Positions 49,203 through 59,136 of a DNA stretch of 62,203 nt are shown piece after piece. Both the position numbers and the translations under genes were made by a program. Origin of the DNA: Phycisphaerae bacterium. GTDB lineage: Bacteria; Planctomycetota; Phycisphaerae; Phycisphaerales; Phycisphaeraceae. Each line of letters begins with the position of its first letter. Position 1 is the first letter of the stretch. The stretch spans positions 1-62,203 of the forward strand of contig JAUHYI010000017.1 in assembly GCA_030426385.1 (NCBI GenBank), in the 5' to 3' direction. Below the pieces are notes generated by a model that did no database searches, was not told the origin of the DNA, and saw nothing but the letters and a program-made list of their open reading frames with translations.

Positions 49203-49994
49203 ATGTTCGCCAACTTTTCCAAAACATTATTGACTTGCCTTGTGGCCGCCGGTTTGATGCTGGTCGCAACCGCGTCCAGTGACGCCGATGTGATCGTGAC
49301 TTATTTTGACGGGTCTGGTGAGAGCTTGGCGCCGGTTGGTGCGGTAAGCTTTGTGACCGCGGATACTGCGACGATAAATCACAATGGTTGGTCAACGTCT
49401 TGGGGATCTGCAGGTGATCTGCCTGCGGGCCCAGTGGCGGGTTCTTCGTCCGCTTCCACATGGTTAGGCCTCAAAGGAGCGACTGAAACAGCCAGCTCAA
49501 CGAGTCGTTATGGTGGATTCAAAATAACATATACCGGTAGTGATCAGCTGAATCTTGATACCTTAAGATTCAATTGGACCGCGGCACGTGCAGTAACCAG
49601 CGGGGCGGTGAACTTTGACGTTGGCTGGACCGTTTTTGTGTCGGTCAATTCGGCCGCGTTTACACCAATCGACTCGCTCGCGCTTTCCCCAATCAACTAC
49701 ACCGCCCCGGGATTCAGTGCGGGCAATGGTGGTATTCCTGAAGTGGCAACTGAGACGGTTGATTTAAGCAGCTTGGCGGCATTAAGCAATGGCGACACGA
49801 TTGAATTGCGGGTGGCCATGGCGGATAACACGGGAGCTACCAATTTTTCGACATTTATCCAAGGCCTGGAATTAAACGGCATCGAAGGTACGGAGACGGT
49901 TCCTGAGCCGGCATCGGCGTTGCTGTTTGTGGGTGGCGCGTGTTTGATGATGGGCAGTCGTCGTAAAAATAAAAATGCCAACTCCTCAAAATGA
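49203..49994 (+). CDS. secreted PEP-CTERM protein
   Basis: 263 residues from ATG 49203, AAGGAG at 49188-49193. A signal peptide (LLTCLVAAGLMLVATASS) is followed by a jelly-roll-like domain and the C-terminal VPEPASALLFVGGACLMM with SRRKNKN, a complete PEP-CTERM sorting signal. It precedes a prepilin-like gene by 155 bp, the third such pairing in the window. Role beyond surface location unknown. Confidence 0.85.
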   Translation: MFANFSKTLLTCLVAAGLMLVATASSDADVIVTYFDGSGESLAPVGAVSFVTADTATINHNGWSTSWGSAGDLPAGPVAGSSSASTWLGLKGATETASSTSRYGGFKITYTGSDQLNLDTLRFNWTAARAVTSGAVNFDVGWTVFVSVNSAAFTPIDSLALSPINYTAPGFSAGNGGIPEVATETVDLSSLAALSNGDTIELRVAMADNTGATNFSTFIQGLELNGIEGTETVPEPASALLFVGGACLMMGSRRKNKNANSSK

Positions 49995-50149
49995 GGTGAG
50001 TTGTCGGCGTTGTCGGCGTAGTTGGCGTGTGTCTGTTGTGCGTTTACGTGGATGATTGGATCGGTAATGCGTTGGATGTAATCGGTCTCTGTGGAAGAGT
50101 CGATTTAGTCCATATAAAAGTTCGGCATGCAATGGCCGCGAGACGTTCC

Positions 50150-50908
50150 ATGAAACAAATAATTTTGTCATCAGAAAAAAGCAAGGCCCGTGGTTTCACG
50201 CTTATCGAAATGCTGGTGGTGATTTCGATCATTGCCGTCATGGTTGCCCTGTTGTTGCCTGCATTGCATAACGCTCGGGACTTGGGTGTTCGTATGCAGT
50301 GTTTGAGCCGGGTGCGTCAGCTCGGAATGGCCACGTTTAACTATGCCGCTGACTCAGAAGATGTTCCGCCATTCCGTCCGGTTGCCGACAGCACAGAAGC
50401 TGCGATATTGGATGTGATTAGTGGTGGCTGGACGCCACACAATGCCCGCACATTTTATAAAGCTTCTACCGGCCGCAGTTATTTCATCGATCACTATATT
50501 GTTTTGGAACGAGCGATCGCACTGTCTTGCCCTTCAACGCTTTTCGACGTGCTTAACCCAGCCATTAACAATAACTATGTAAGAAATTTTATGTCGTACC
50601 AGTACTATCCGGGGTCGGATGCCAATCGATGGTTTTCAACGGATCCGCCTCCAGGGCGTGAGCAGCCGGATTACACAACGATTAATGCAGCTCGAAAGCA
50701 GGTGCCGCTTTGGGGTTGTCTGTCAGCGTCGCTTTCCGGTGCAGCGACTTTATTGGCCCACAATAGACCCAATGTGTACGAAGGTGGATTTCAAGGGATG
50801 AACAATGTGTTTAATGATGGGTCTGGTCGATGGACGTCTGAGAATGCAATGGAGCCATTCTTCTTCAAGGGAAGTAACACGTTCTATTGGCCGATACCCG
50901 GACTCTAA
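50150..50908 (+). CDS. prepilin-like secreted protein
   Basis: 252 residues from ATG 50150 (50132 possible). The leader ends in [20 protein letters not shown], the type IV prepilin cleavage site and helix, followed by VRMQCLSRVRQLGMATFNYAAD. The C-terminus has NVFNDGSGRWTSEN, a variant of the DGH segment. Like the others it probably undergoes prepilin-peptidase processing. Partner proteins are not in the window. Confidence 0.85.
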   Translation: MKQIILSSEKSKARGFTLIEMLVVISIIAVMVALLLPALHNARDLGVRMQCLSRVRQLGMATFNYAADSEDVPPFRPVADSTEAAILDVISGGWTPHNARTFYKASTGRSYFIDHYIVLERAIALSCPSTLFDVLNPAINNNYVRNFMSYQYYPGSDANRWFSTDPPPGREQPDYTTINAARKQVPLWGCLSASLSGAATLLAHNRPNVYEGGFQGMNNVFNDGSGRWTSENAMEPFFFKGSNTFYWPIPGL

Positions 50909-51681
50909 CCCCCCTCTCCCCCTCCCCGCACACACCTCCCCAAACACACTCCCAAGCCACACCCCTCGCTCGTTACTCCGGCCACCTATCATGGCATGCA
51001 TAGGCGATTACTTCACGGGGTGTCCCCGCGCGTGGCCTTGATTTTTCAACGGTGAGGTGAGTGCGCGTTTCCTTTAATCGCATCCATCCCAATCGTGGTG
51101 CTATCGTGTTTTGTGGTTAACGAAAAGCATGAAAATGGTTTCGTTCTCCGGAAAGTAGATGGCATTGCAAAAAATGTAATGCGGTGATTGTGGTGAAATT
51201 GCCATGTCGCTTTTTGCAAATTTTGTGACCGTGTCGCGCCCGGTGCCGATCGCTTCGCGCGTTCCAGCCACACGTATAGCGGGAGACGCGCAGCGCTCCG
51301 CTGGCCATGGTGGCACGCGCCCCATATGGCTGTTAAACGCCAAACTTGGGGTTGGATCACTTAAGTGATCGATTTGGCCAATGTGGGTACGGAAGTGATT
51401 CATGCCTGGCCAGATCGCGTTCGGCAAAGGGTTTGAATAAGCCGGGGTGAATTAACACATCACGGCGAAACGTATGCGCAATATATTGTTGGATATTAGG
51501 TTTTTTTGTTAAAAACGATATATTGATTGCGCATAATGTCGAAAAATTTGCGCGAAACACGGTTGGATTTCGTGGCCTGATGGTTATAGTTGGATGAGAT
51601 GAATTTGGGATGGGTAACAAGCATTCGTTGAAATTCATTCTTAAAAGATCACTTGACTAAATCGAAATGGAGACTCTAGGC
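50909..51681. other. 773-bp non-coding region with large inverted repeat
   Basis: The first 100 bases are C-rich. TATGCGCAAT (51473-51482) is repeated inverted as ATTGCGCATA (51526-51535) around an AT-rich 43-base centre with its own GTTTTT/AAAAAC pairing, so a long cruciform or hairpin can form 145 bases before the next gene. A 24-codon open frame (51365-51436, VIDLANVGTEVIHAWPDRV...) may be the remnant of a gene. No complete gene is supported. Confidence 0.45.
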
Positions 51682-53379
51682 ATGACGCAGATGAATATTC
51701 GAATCAATACGTTGTGCGGTGTGGCACTTGTGGCTGTGCTTCTTGGGATGATTGGTACGAGTCTGGCTCAAGGTGAGACATCCCAAGTCAGGCGACTTGG
51801 CCCGACCCCGGATGGCTTGGTCATGCTTGAGCCATCTGCCATTCGAGGGGTGAAATGGAAGAGTGACAACGTCGAAAACAAAGGTGGCGATGTATCGGCC
51901 ACGTTGGATTTTGAGTTTGGCGGTCTTGACCCAGTGAAGGTGGTCAAAGCACTCGAAGAGGCTGGTGTGACCTCGGTCATTATTCGTCTTCACGGGCCGG
52001 ACCGTTTGTATAACTTTAAAAAGCTTTCGAAGGAGCAGCGTGCTGAACAGCAAACGTTCGGCGAAGAGCGCTTGGTCAACCTGATTAAAGTCATCAAGGA
52101 AAACAGCAACTTATCAGTCTATCTGTGGCAGCGTCAGTGGCTCGAGCGTTACGACCGTTACAAGACCGAAGGACAGTTGAAAAAATTCTATGATGAATGG
52201 ATCCGTGTCATCGAACGGGCGCAGCGTGAAGGTGTCGATGATCGTATTCACGGATTGGCTCTGATCGAAACCCGTTGTACCAGTATCAAAGCCGTGTGTG
52301 ACACGGCCTTGATGTTTGCAGAAAACATTAACAAGCGAACCGATGGTTGGCTGAAAAATCGCTCGTTGTTTGTGCCTGGTGCTGGTTTTGGAATGTTTTT
52401 CAATAACGCTCAAGACAACGGCGAAACCTTTTTCCAAGAGATGGATCAACAGGTCGGCACATTTGCGTTTATTTACAAGTCCTTTTACACCGGGGCTGGC
52501 GACCCGTTGCAGGACAAGGGTGCGAAGTTCAAAGAGCTTCGCGCGAATGGCCCTGAGTCTGCGTATAAAAAATTGCTTGACGAAACCTATGGTGTCGTTG
52601 ATCTGCATCAATACATTGAACAATACAAAGGCAAGTATCCGCATTTAGCCAACGTCATTTACTTCGGCGACGAGGGTGATGGTGTGGCCAACACGCTAAG
52701 ATTTGGTGGCGGGTATCGTGTCATCCATGAAATCCTGGTCAAAAAATATGGTTGGACGGGTTACTTTTTCAACCTGGCGATCGCCAATCGTGATGCGGCA
52801 GAGCACCGTCAGGACAAGTCATTGCTCACGGCTGATACCGAAACCGGTGAGGCATACCCCAACCCGGATGCGCACTATCTCTGGAGCAAGTATGCCGATC
52901 CGAATTACAGTTTCACCGATGAAGACCTGAATTGGTTGACTGGTGTATTGCCGATCGAAAGCCTGGAGGGGACCGTTGTCGATGACACCGATGCGACTTT
53001 CGTTGGTAACCTATGGAAGCAAGGCAATCACTCTGGTCCCAATGTTGGCGGAGGTTACCACACTTTTTCTCCGAAGAAAGGTGCTGTTGGCACCGCGACC
53101 TATGAGGCAAAGCTTCCTAAGCCGGGTAAATATGAGGTTCGTGCACGCTATCGTCGAGCCCCGATTCTCTCTAAGCATGTCAAGATTGAAGTCGAGCACA
53201 AAGGCGGTACGACCACCAAAGTCATTGACCAGACTTATAAGGTTGATGAAAGAAAAGGTCCGACGTTTGCCTCCTTGGGTGTATTCGAGTTCGGCAAAAC
53301 CGCAGTTGTACGATATACCAGTGAAGGAGCAGGCGGTCCGATTTTGGTTGACGCCATCCAATGGGTTCCGGTTGATTGA
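51682..53379 (+). CDS. secreted protein with barrel-like domain and C-terminal golvesin-like beta domain
   Basis: 565 residues from ATG 51682, with GGAG at 51668-51671. A signal peptide (VALVAVLLGMIGTSLA) is followed by about 400 residues of alternating helix and strand (VVKALEEAGVTSVIIRLHGP, SVYLWQRQWLERY), a TIM-barrel-like pattern. The last 130 residues have the pattern of golvesin/xanthan-lyase C-terminal domains, which often bind surface glycans: KLPKPGKYEVRARYRRAP and GGPILVDAIQWVPVD. Catalytic residues are not evident. It lies before the membrane/ABC cluster, perhaps as its substrate or partner. Confidence 0.6.
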   Translation: MTQMNIRINTLCGVALVAVLLGMIGTSLAQGETSQVRRLGPTPDGLVMLEPSAIRGVKWKSDNVENKGGDVSATLDFEFGGLDPVKVVKALEEAGVTSVIIRLHGPDRLYNFKKLSKEQRAEQQTFGEERLVNLIKVIKENSNLSVYLWQRQWLERYDRYKTEGQLKKFYDEWIRVIERAQREGVDDRIHGLALIETRCTSIKAVCDTALMFAENINKRTDGWLKNRSLFVPGAGFGMFFNNAQDNGETFFQEMDQQVGTFAFIYKSFYTGAGDPLQDKGAKFKELRANGPESAYKKLLDETYGVVDLHQYIEQYKGKYPHLANVIYFGDEGDGVANTLRFGGGYRVIHEILVKKYGWTGYFFNLAIANRDAAEHRQDKSLLTADTETGEAYPNPDAHYLWSKYADPNYSFTDEDLNWLTGVLPIESLEGTVVDDTDATFVGNLWKQGNHSGPNVGGGYHTFSPKKGAVGTATYEAKLPKPGKYEVRARYRRAPILSKHVKIEVEHKGGTTTKVIDQTYKVDERKGPTFASLGVFEFGKTAVVRYTSEGAGGPILVDAIQWVPVD

Positions 53380-53478
53380 TTGAATTTGAGATGTTGTTCG
53401 GTCAAGCCATACGCCAGCCGATTGCATGATTTGTTGTTATTTCCCGTTGTACGACAATTAATTTTTTGATCGGCATTT

Positions 53479-56133
53479 ATGAGTGCTCGTGCAGTTATTC
53501 TCGGTTTAGCGATGGGTTTGCTTGTTGCTGTTGGAACCTATTTCAACGATGCGATAATTAGGCAGACGTACTTCATTGGCAATTTTATGCCAGTGTCGGT
53601 TTTCGGGGTATTGATCATTGGGGTGATGTTTCTAGGACCGCTTGGGAAAGCGGACAGCCGTTGGCGATTACGTTCAGGTGAATGGATGGTCGCGCTGGCG
53701 ATTGGGTTGGCTGCGTGTGCTTGGCCAGGTGCTAACTTCTATCGTTCAGCCGTGACAATGTTGACGATTCCCTCAACGCTTGAAAAATCACGAGCGTCGT
53801 GGCGTTCGGCTGGGGTGATGTCGTACGTGCCCGGCGGTTCAGCACGCTTGGCACCGGGACAACTGCGCGGCGTGACGTTGGCGGCCGATAGCAACAGCAA
53901 TCGTGACGGCCAGCTAGACGAGCGTGTTGAAGATCACGTTGACCAGAACTCGCCGGTGCCATTGGCGGATGTGTTGGCCCGTGATGATGCCTCTGCGGTG
54001 GAGCAGGCACTGTGGTCAGCAATGCTCCCGCAAGAACAACAACAATTGCAGCGGCTGGCCAAGCAATCACGAATCAGTTCCAGTCAACTGGGGCAGGTCG
54101 TGCAGGCAATTAATCGGGCCATTGATAACCCACGTTGGGTGTTAACGCTCAACGATCAACATGCGTTTGTTGGCATAACAGCCGACTGGTTACAAACGCA
54201 TGCGTCGTTGCTTAAGCAGATCAACACCATGCGCACGGCGGCAGACACGATGGGGGATACGGTGGGGGATACGATGGCGTCTCCTGTAGGTGACGAGACC
54301 TCAGAAGAAATACATCGCCTACATCTAGCCCACTTGCAAACCGAAGCGGATGCGGCACTCGCACGGGCAGCGCGTTGGGCCCTGGTGGATGCACTGCCAA
54401 TGTATATTGCTCCGCCGCCTGAGGGTGACGGCGTGTTGGCTGTTGATGGTCGTGCTGATCCGTGGGTGGTGGATCCGCTGCTGTCATCGCGCGAAGAGGG
54501 GCAATGGTGGTCCATGTCGCAATTGCCGTGGCCGGCGCTGCGTTCAACATTGTGGCAGTGGGGGCCGTTGGTTTTGATGTTTGGTTTGGCGTCGGTGTGC
54601 ATGGCGATAATCGTGCATCCACAATGGTTCAGTCGAGAGCTATTGCCCTATCCGTTGGCGCGTTTCGCCGCGGACTTGTCACAAACCGAACCGCACCACA
54701 GGATGCCGACGGTTGGATTGCAAAAATCATTTTGGATCGCATTCGCACTGGTTTTAGCGCTGCATGTCATCAATGGATTGCATGTATGGTTTAATCAGTT
54801 GCCGCAGATTTCGCTGGATTTCAACCTGACCGCGTTACGTGAATTGTTCCCGATGATGTCGGTGGCGAATCATTCGACATTTATTTTTAATGTCACGTTG
54901 TATCTGACAGCCATTGCATTCGCATTTTTTCTAACACCGAAGGTGAGTTTTAGTGTGGGGTTTGCCACGCTGGCGTGGGTGATGTTGGGCGCTGCGTGCG
55001 CTGCACGTGGCGTGATGCTTTACAACTCACAGGTGGGTGCGGTGCAAGGCAATCTCTTGCGATTCGGGGCCTATGTGGCAGTGGCGTTGACGATTTTATA
55101 CACCGGGCGACGGTACTATTGGGGAGTGACGCTGGGAGCGATGACGCCATCGTTAGGCAGGAATAGGCCTCAAGCCGATATTGTGCGGGAAGTGCCGCGA
55201 TCAGCGGTGTGGGCAGTGCGTGTGCTGATCGTGTTGTATTTCGGATTAGTGTATTGGTTGGCATCGACAGGGTTGGCGTGGTACTGGTCTGCGATTGCGG
55301 TGCTGATGCTGTTGTTGATGTGGGTGGTGATGTCGCGCATCGTGGCCGAGACGGGTTTGTTTTTTATTGAATCGAATTGGTTGCCACTGGGAACACTGGT
55401 GGCGCTGGTAGGTTTTGAAGCGATCGGCCCAACCGGGTTTGTGGTTTTGTCATTGATGAGTCGGCTGATGGCAAGCGGGACGCGTGAAGCGCTCATGCCG
55501 TTTTTATCGACAGGCCTGGCTGCGGCAGACCGAAGTGCGGGCGTCAAGTCTGGCCGAATGGGAAGTTGGATGGGGATGATGGTGGTGGCTTCGTTGGTGG
55601 TGGCTGGGTTGACGACCGTGTGGTGGCAGTACAACACCGGGGTTAATCATGTCGACTATTGGGCCAAGCAATGGATTCCAGTGTTGACCTTTGATGGTAT
55701 GACACGCGAGATGAAGAATGTGCAAGCCGTGGGCAATCTGGAGCAAGTCGTTTGGGCGACGCCTTTGGAGCGGTTGCAAATGTTCTCGCCGAAATCTGGG
55801 GCATGGGGATGGGTCTTGCTGGGCATGGCGCTGGCAGCGGTAGCAGGTTGGGGTCGGCTGCGATTTACATGGTGGCCGATTCATCCTGTGCTGTTTCTGG
55901 TGTGGGGCACGCAGTCGATGGGAAGATTTGGTTGGTCGTTTTTAATCGGTTGGGCGATCAAACTCGCCGTGGTGAAACTGGCGGGCAATCGGGGCTATGA
56001 GGCAGTCAAGCCCGTGATGATTGGCGTGATCGCCGCAGAGTTAATGGGTGCATTTTTGTGGATGGTGGTGGGCGCGGTGTATTACATGATCACCGGCATC
56101 ACACCCGAGACATACATGGTTTATCCAAAGTAA
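53479..56133 (+). CDS. DUF6785/DUF6784-like polytopic membrane protein
   Basis: 884 residues. It begins MSARAVILGLAMGLLVAVGT with YFNDAIIRQTYFIGNFMPVS, the start seen in DUF6785 proteins of planctomycetes and Verrucomicrobia. About 12-14 hydrophobic segments flank a large central soluble part (residues about 110-330), and the end (WWPIHPVLFLVWGTQSMGRF, YEAVKPVMIGVIAAELM) matches DUF6784. The layout resembles oligopeptide transporters, but transport is not proven. Its stop overlaps the next start (TAATG), so it heads a coupled cluster. Confidence 0.7.
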   Translation: MSARAVILGLAMGLLVAVGTYFNDAIIRQTYFIGNFMPVSVFGVLIIGVMFLGPLGKADSRWRLRSGEWMVALAIGLAACAWPGANFYRSAVTMLTIPSTLEKSRASWRSAGVMSYVPGGSARLAPGQLRGVTLAADSNSNRDGQLDERVEDHVDQNSPVPLADVLARDDASAVEQALWSAMLPQEQQQLQRLAKQSRISSSQLGQVVQAINRAIDNPRWVLTLNDQHAFVGITADWLQTHASLLKQINTMRTAADTMGDTVGDTMASPVGDETSEEIHRLHLAHLQTEADAALARAARWALVDALPMYIAPPPEGDGVLAVDGRADPWVVDPLLSSREEGQWWSMSQLPWPALRSTLWQWGPLVLMFGLASVCMAIIVHPQWFSRELLPYPLARFAADLSQTEPHHRMPTVGLQKSFWIAFALVLALHVINGLHVWFNQLPQISLDFNLTALRELFPMMSVANHSTFIFNVTLYLTAIAFAFFLTPKVSFSVGFATLAWVMLGAACAARGVMLYNSQVGAVQGNLLRFGAYVAVALTILYTGRRYYWGVTLGAMTPSLGRNRPQADIVREVPRSAVWAVRVLIVLYFGLVYWLASTGLAWYWSAIAVLMLLLMWVVMSRIVAETGLFFIESNWLPLGTLVALVGFEAIGPTGFVVLSLMSRLMASGTREALMPFLSTGLAAADRSAGVKSGRMGSWMGMMVVASLVVAGLTTVWWQYNTGVNHVDYWAKQWIPVLTFDGMTREMKNVQAVGNLEQVVWATPLERLQMFSPKSGAWGWVLLGMALAAVAGWGRLRFTWWPIHPVLFLVWGTQSMGRFGWSFLIGWAIKLAVVKLAGNRGYEAVKPVMIGVIAAELMGAFLWMVVGAVYYMITGITPETYMVYPK

Positions 56134-57539
56134 TGAGTACGACAACATCCAATTCGATGCTCGCCGCGATTGATTCAAACGAATCGGATGCGCCGTTATC
56201 AGCAACGCAGTTTGTGCGTTGGCAAGGCATGGCGTTTTCATTGGCAGCCGGTTGCGAAATAGCACAACATGCAACCGACGATGTTGGGCATCTGGTGTTT
56301 GTCGAGGGCGCTGAGCCACGGTTCACATTGAATTGGGCGAAATGTGCAAGCAAGCCAGATCTACACCGATTGCGTCAGGATGTGATTAGTCAGGCGCGTG
56401 AGGCGGATCGTAAAACCAGGAATGGAAAGCGGGAGGCGAAGAAGCAATCGTCATCACCATCACCATCAGCATTTCATGTGGACACGTGGCAGCAAGACGC
56501 ATGGTTCGGCTTGCGTTTGCAACCCAGTGGCGAGGAGTCTGCCACAGTGCGCTTGATTCGTTATGACGATTTCGGCAAGCGACTGATCGAATTTGGATGG
56601 ACTGAACAATGTGGCGGTGAATCACCCCCTGCGTCGGTGAGTAAAACGTTGGCGAGTTTTTCGCTGGCGTCGGATGCCAGTGATTTTCGCCGGATGACTG
56701 CGTTTGGATTGAATGTAAATTGGCCCGAGGGTTGGGAGTTGGCACAGGTTCGAGCATTGGTGGGTGAGGTGGTGTTGACGTTTGTGCCGCAGGATCAAAA
56801 GTCAGAGTTGCCCGCGTGGGTTAGGGTCCGACGTTTGCGAATGGATAGGCCGGATGATGTTTGGGCGTGGCTCAACGGGAAAAACAATTGGCAAGGTTGG
56901 GCGTGGGAGGCATTGCCTGGGCATGATGGGGTGCGGATGGCGACATGCCGAACGAGTTGGATGCGTCGTCGTCGGTTGGCGGTACGGTCGTGGTATGAGG
57001 CTGCGTTTGGGGTGCTGGTGCGCGTGGAGGCTGAGGGTTCCAATGCGAAACGTGATCGCATGCCTGCTGACGTGTTGGGGTTTGACGTGGTGGTGATTGA
57101 AAACAATTTTGTGCGTCCGTCACACGATACGAAGCCCGAGAGACCTGCCGTTGGCGATGGTGATAATCCGTTGGTCGTGGCTAATCGGGAAATACGCACC
57201 ACGGGGAATGAAGATGATGTGGTCCTGATGATTCCTATTCGCAAACGTTGGTGGATGCGAGGGCCATTGGGTTTGCGTGATGAGCGTCCGCTGCGACTGG
57301 ATGCGGCGGGTGCGATGGTGTGGCAACAGATAAACGATGCGCCGTCAGGATTGGCAATTAGTGAGTTGGCCGAATTGGTCGCAGGGCCACAGAATTTAGG
57401 TAAGCGTGAGGCGGACCTGATTGTTCGACGGTTCGTTCAGCAAATGGGGCAACACGGACTGATTCGTTTGGTTGGGATCAATGCTGATACTGACGATCAT
57501 GTTGACGTGATTCAACACGAGCGTGGGGGGGACGCATGA
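56133..57539 (+). CDS. protein with C-terminal PqqD-like (RRE-type) domain
   Basis: 468 residues from ATG 56133, which overlaps the preceding stop as TAATG; the earlier in-frame ATG lies inside the membrane-protein gene. Residues 1-390 have no recognised domain. The last 75 residues resemble PqqD: RPLRLDAAGAMVWQQINDA, SGLAISELAELV, LIVRRFVQQMGQHGLIRL. PqqD domains bind leader peptides in several peptide-modification systems. The gene overlaps the permease by ATGA. No precursor peptide was found, so a RiPP role is only a possibility. Confidence 0.65.
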   Translation: MSTTTSNSMLAAIDSNESDAPLSATQFVRWQGMAFSLAAGCEIAQHATDDVGHLVFVEGAEPRFTLNWAKCASKPDLHRLRQDVISQAREADRKTRNGKREAKKQSSSPSPSAFHVDTWQQDAWFGLRLQPSGEESATVRLIRYDDFGKRLIEFGWTEQCGGESPPASVSKTLASFSLASDASDFRRMTAFGLNVNWPEGWELAQVRALVGEVVLTFVPQDQKSELPAWVRVRRLRMDRPDDVWAWLNGKNNWQGWAWEALPGHDGVRMATCRTSWMRRRRLAVRSWYEAAFGVLVRVEAEGSNAKRDRMPADVLGFDVVVIENNFVRPSHDTKPERPAVGDGDNPLVVANREIRTTGNEDDVVLMIPIRKRWWMRGPLGLRDERPLRLDAAGAMVWQQINDAPSGLAISELAELVAGPQNLGKREADLIVRRFVQQMGQHGLIRLVGINADTDDHVDVIQHERGGDA

Positions 57540-59098
57540 CAAGGCCGTTGATCGAAATTGGTGAACAAAAGCGCCTGGGTTTTTTCCGGTGTGTGCAGAT
57601 GGTCATGATCAGCATGCGCTATCGTGCGCTTCGATCATTGGTGACGCTGGCGACGTTGGCATTGGCGGTGGCGTTTCTGATGATTAGCGGTGCGGACAAT
57701 ATGATCACGATGCGTGTGCGGGTTCATGCATCAACGCAATTGGCGCCGCAACAATTGGCTCAGCGTCAGCTTGTCCGGTTCGTGAAGCCGGATGACATCA
57801 ACGACGTTTTACGTTCGTTGCAGGTTGGACAGATTGGACAGGTTGGTGGGGTTGGTGTGGAGGCTGTGGGGGGTGTGGGGAGTGTGGGGGGGGGGGGAGG
57901 GGGGGCATGGTCACCGCGATCATCGCACACGCAGGTATTGGATGAATACCGGGCATGGTTGGGGGGCGATATCGCCGCGGAGCAACAGGTGTCGCTGGCT
58001 GCGGATATCGCGGTACAGCTGCAGGCGTGGGAAACCTGGGCAGACCGATTGTCGCCAGCGGCCCGAGCTGCGTTGCTGTCTGACGCGTCACTGGTGAGTC
58101 GTATGGATCAATGGTCGGACTCGATGCAGTGGGAGCGTCTGATCGACCGGTTGGATCAATGGGGTTTCAAGTTGCCAGACGGTGAGGCGTCGGCAAAACA
58201 TTTCATTACCGAAGATTGGCCGAAGTTTCGTGAGACATTTGTCGCGATCAACACGGGGCATGCGCGAGCCATAGCGGCAATTAGTGATATTGATCTGGCT
58301 GAAAATTCTGCTAATCCCGATGTTCAAAAAAATATAGCAGCCGCTGGTTTTGTGATTAGTCAGGACCAATGGACGCAAATCAATGAGTTGTTGCATTGGT
58401 CCGCAGTACGCCGTCAGATTAACGAGGCGTTGCGTGATACGGTGCTGCGTGCGCGCGTGGGTCAGGTGTTGGGCATGAAATCCAAAGAGGTTGGATTAGA
58501 GCGCGTGCTTGGTGAGATAGATGGGGCGAACATTGGCGAGGTATTAGCGAATACATTGGCAGAATCAGGTTTTTCGATTGATGCTCAGACGATAGTGGCA
58601 CTTGCGGAACGTTATCAACGCGAGGCTGTGTTGTTGTCCGTGTTGGGAGAAGGGCAAGCGATTGAGATCGGCGAAGCTTCGAATAACAAGATTACCCTGC
58701 GCATGAAATTGTTGCTGGGATTGTCATTGTTGGTTTGTGTGGTTGGGGTGAGCAATGCCATGTTGATGGCGGTGACGGATCGTTTTCGCGAGATCGCCAC
58801 GATGAAATGTATCGGTGCGTTGGACGGATCGATCATGGGATTATTCGTGATCGAATCGACATGCCTGGGCGTATTGGCGTCGGTCTCGGGCGTGTTGGTT
58901 GGTTTGGTGCTGGTGGTCATACGATCAACGATTGGTTTGGGAGCATTGCTATGGGAAACCCCGGGGTTAGCGTCGGGGTTATTGCTGGCCGCAGGACTGT
59001 CAGCGTTAGCGGGGTTGCTGTTGGCGGTTTTAGCAGCGGTTGGACCTGCGTGGATGGCGGCCCGACTGGCGCCGATGGAGGCCATGCGCGTCAGTTGA
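57536..59098 (+). CDS. FtsX/MacB-type ABC transporter permease
   Basis: 520 residues. A first membrane segment at residues 35-55 (LVTLATLALAVAFLMISGAD) is followed by a large extracytoplasmic domain of about 330 residues and three segments at the C-terminus (LLLGLSLLVCVVGVSNAMLM, SVSGVLVGLVLVVI and LLLAAGLSALAGLLLAVLAA), the FtsX arrangement, with the coupling segment TDRFREIATMKCIGA. Positions 57886-57897 are twelve G, then seven more after one A, coding a Gly-rich linker; slippage would shift the frame. It overlaps the PqqD gene and precedes its ATPase by 38 bp. Confidence 0.85.
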   Translation: MTRPLIEIGEQKRLGFFRCVQMVMISMRYRALRSLVTLATLALAVAFLMISGADNMITMRVRVHASTQLAPQQLAQRQLVRFVKPDDINDVLRSLQVGQIGQVGGVGVEAVGGVGSVGGGGGGAWSPRSSHTQVLDEYRAWLGGDIAAEQQVSLAADIAVQLQAWETWADRLSPAARAALLSDASLVSRMDQWSDSMQWERLIDRLDQWGFKLPDGEASAKHFITEDWPKFRETFVAINTGHARAIAAISDIDLAENSANPDVQKNIAAAGFVISQDQWTQINELLHWSAVRRQINEALRDTVLRARVGQVLGMKSKEVGLERVLGEIDGANIGEVLANTLAESGFSIDAQTIVALAERYQREAVLLSVLGEGQAIEIGEASNNKITLRMKLLLGLSLLVCVVGVSNAMLMAVTDRFREIATMKCIGALDGSIMGLFVIESTCLGVLASVSGVLVGLVLVVIRSTIGLGALLWETPGLASGLLLAAGLSALAGLLLAVLAAVGPAWMAARLAPMEAMRVS

Positions 59099-59136
59099 TG
59101 TATCGAATGATGTGAATGATGTGAAACCTGAAGACC

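Noticed and set aside
51365..51436. 24-codon frame before the large inverted repeat
   Set aside because: Too short and bounded by stops; at most a gene remnant.
53732..54622. Long minus-strand frames in the DUF6785-like gene
   Set aside because: High GC third positions create open frames; composition is His/Thr/Pro-rich and not protein-like.
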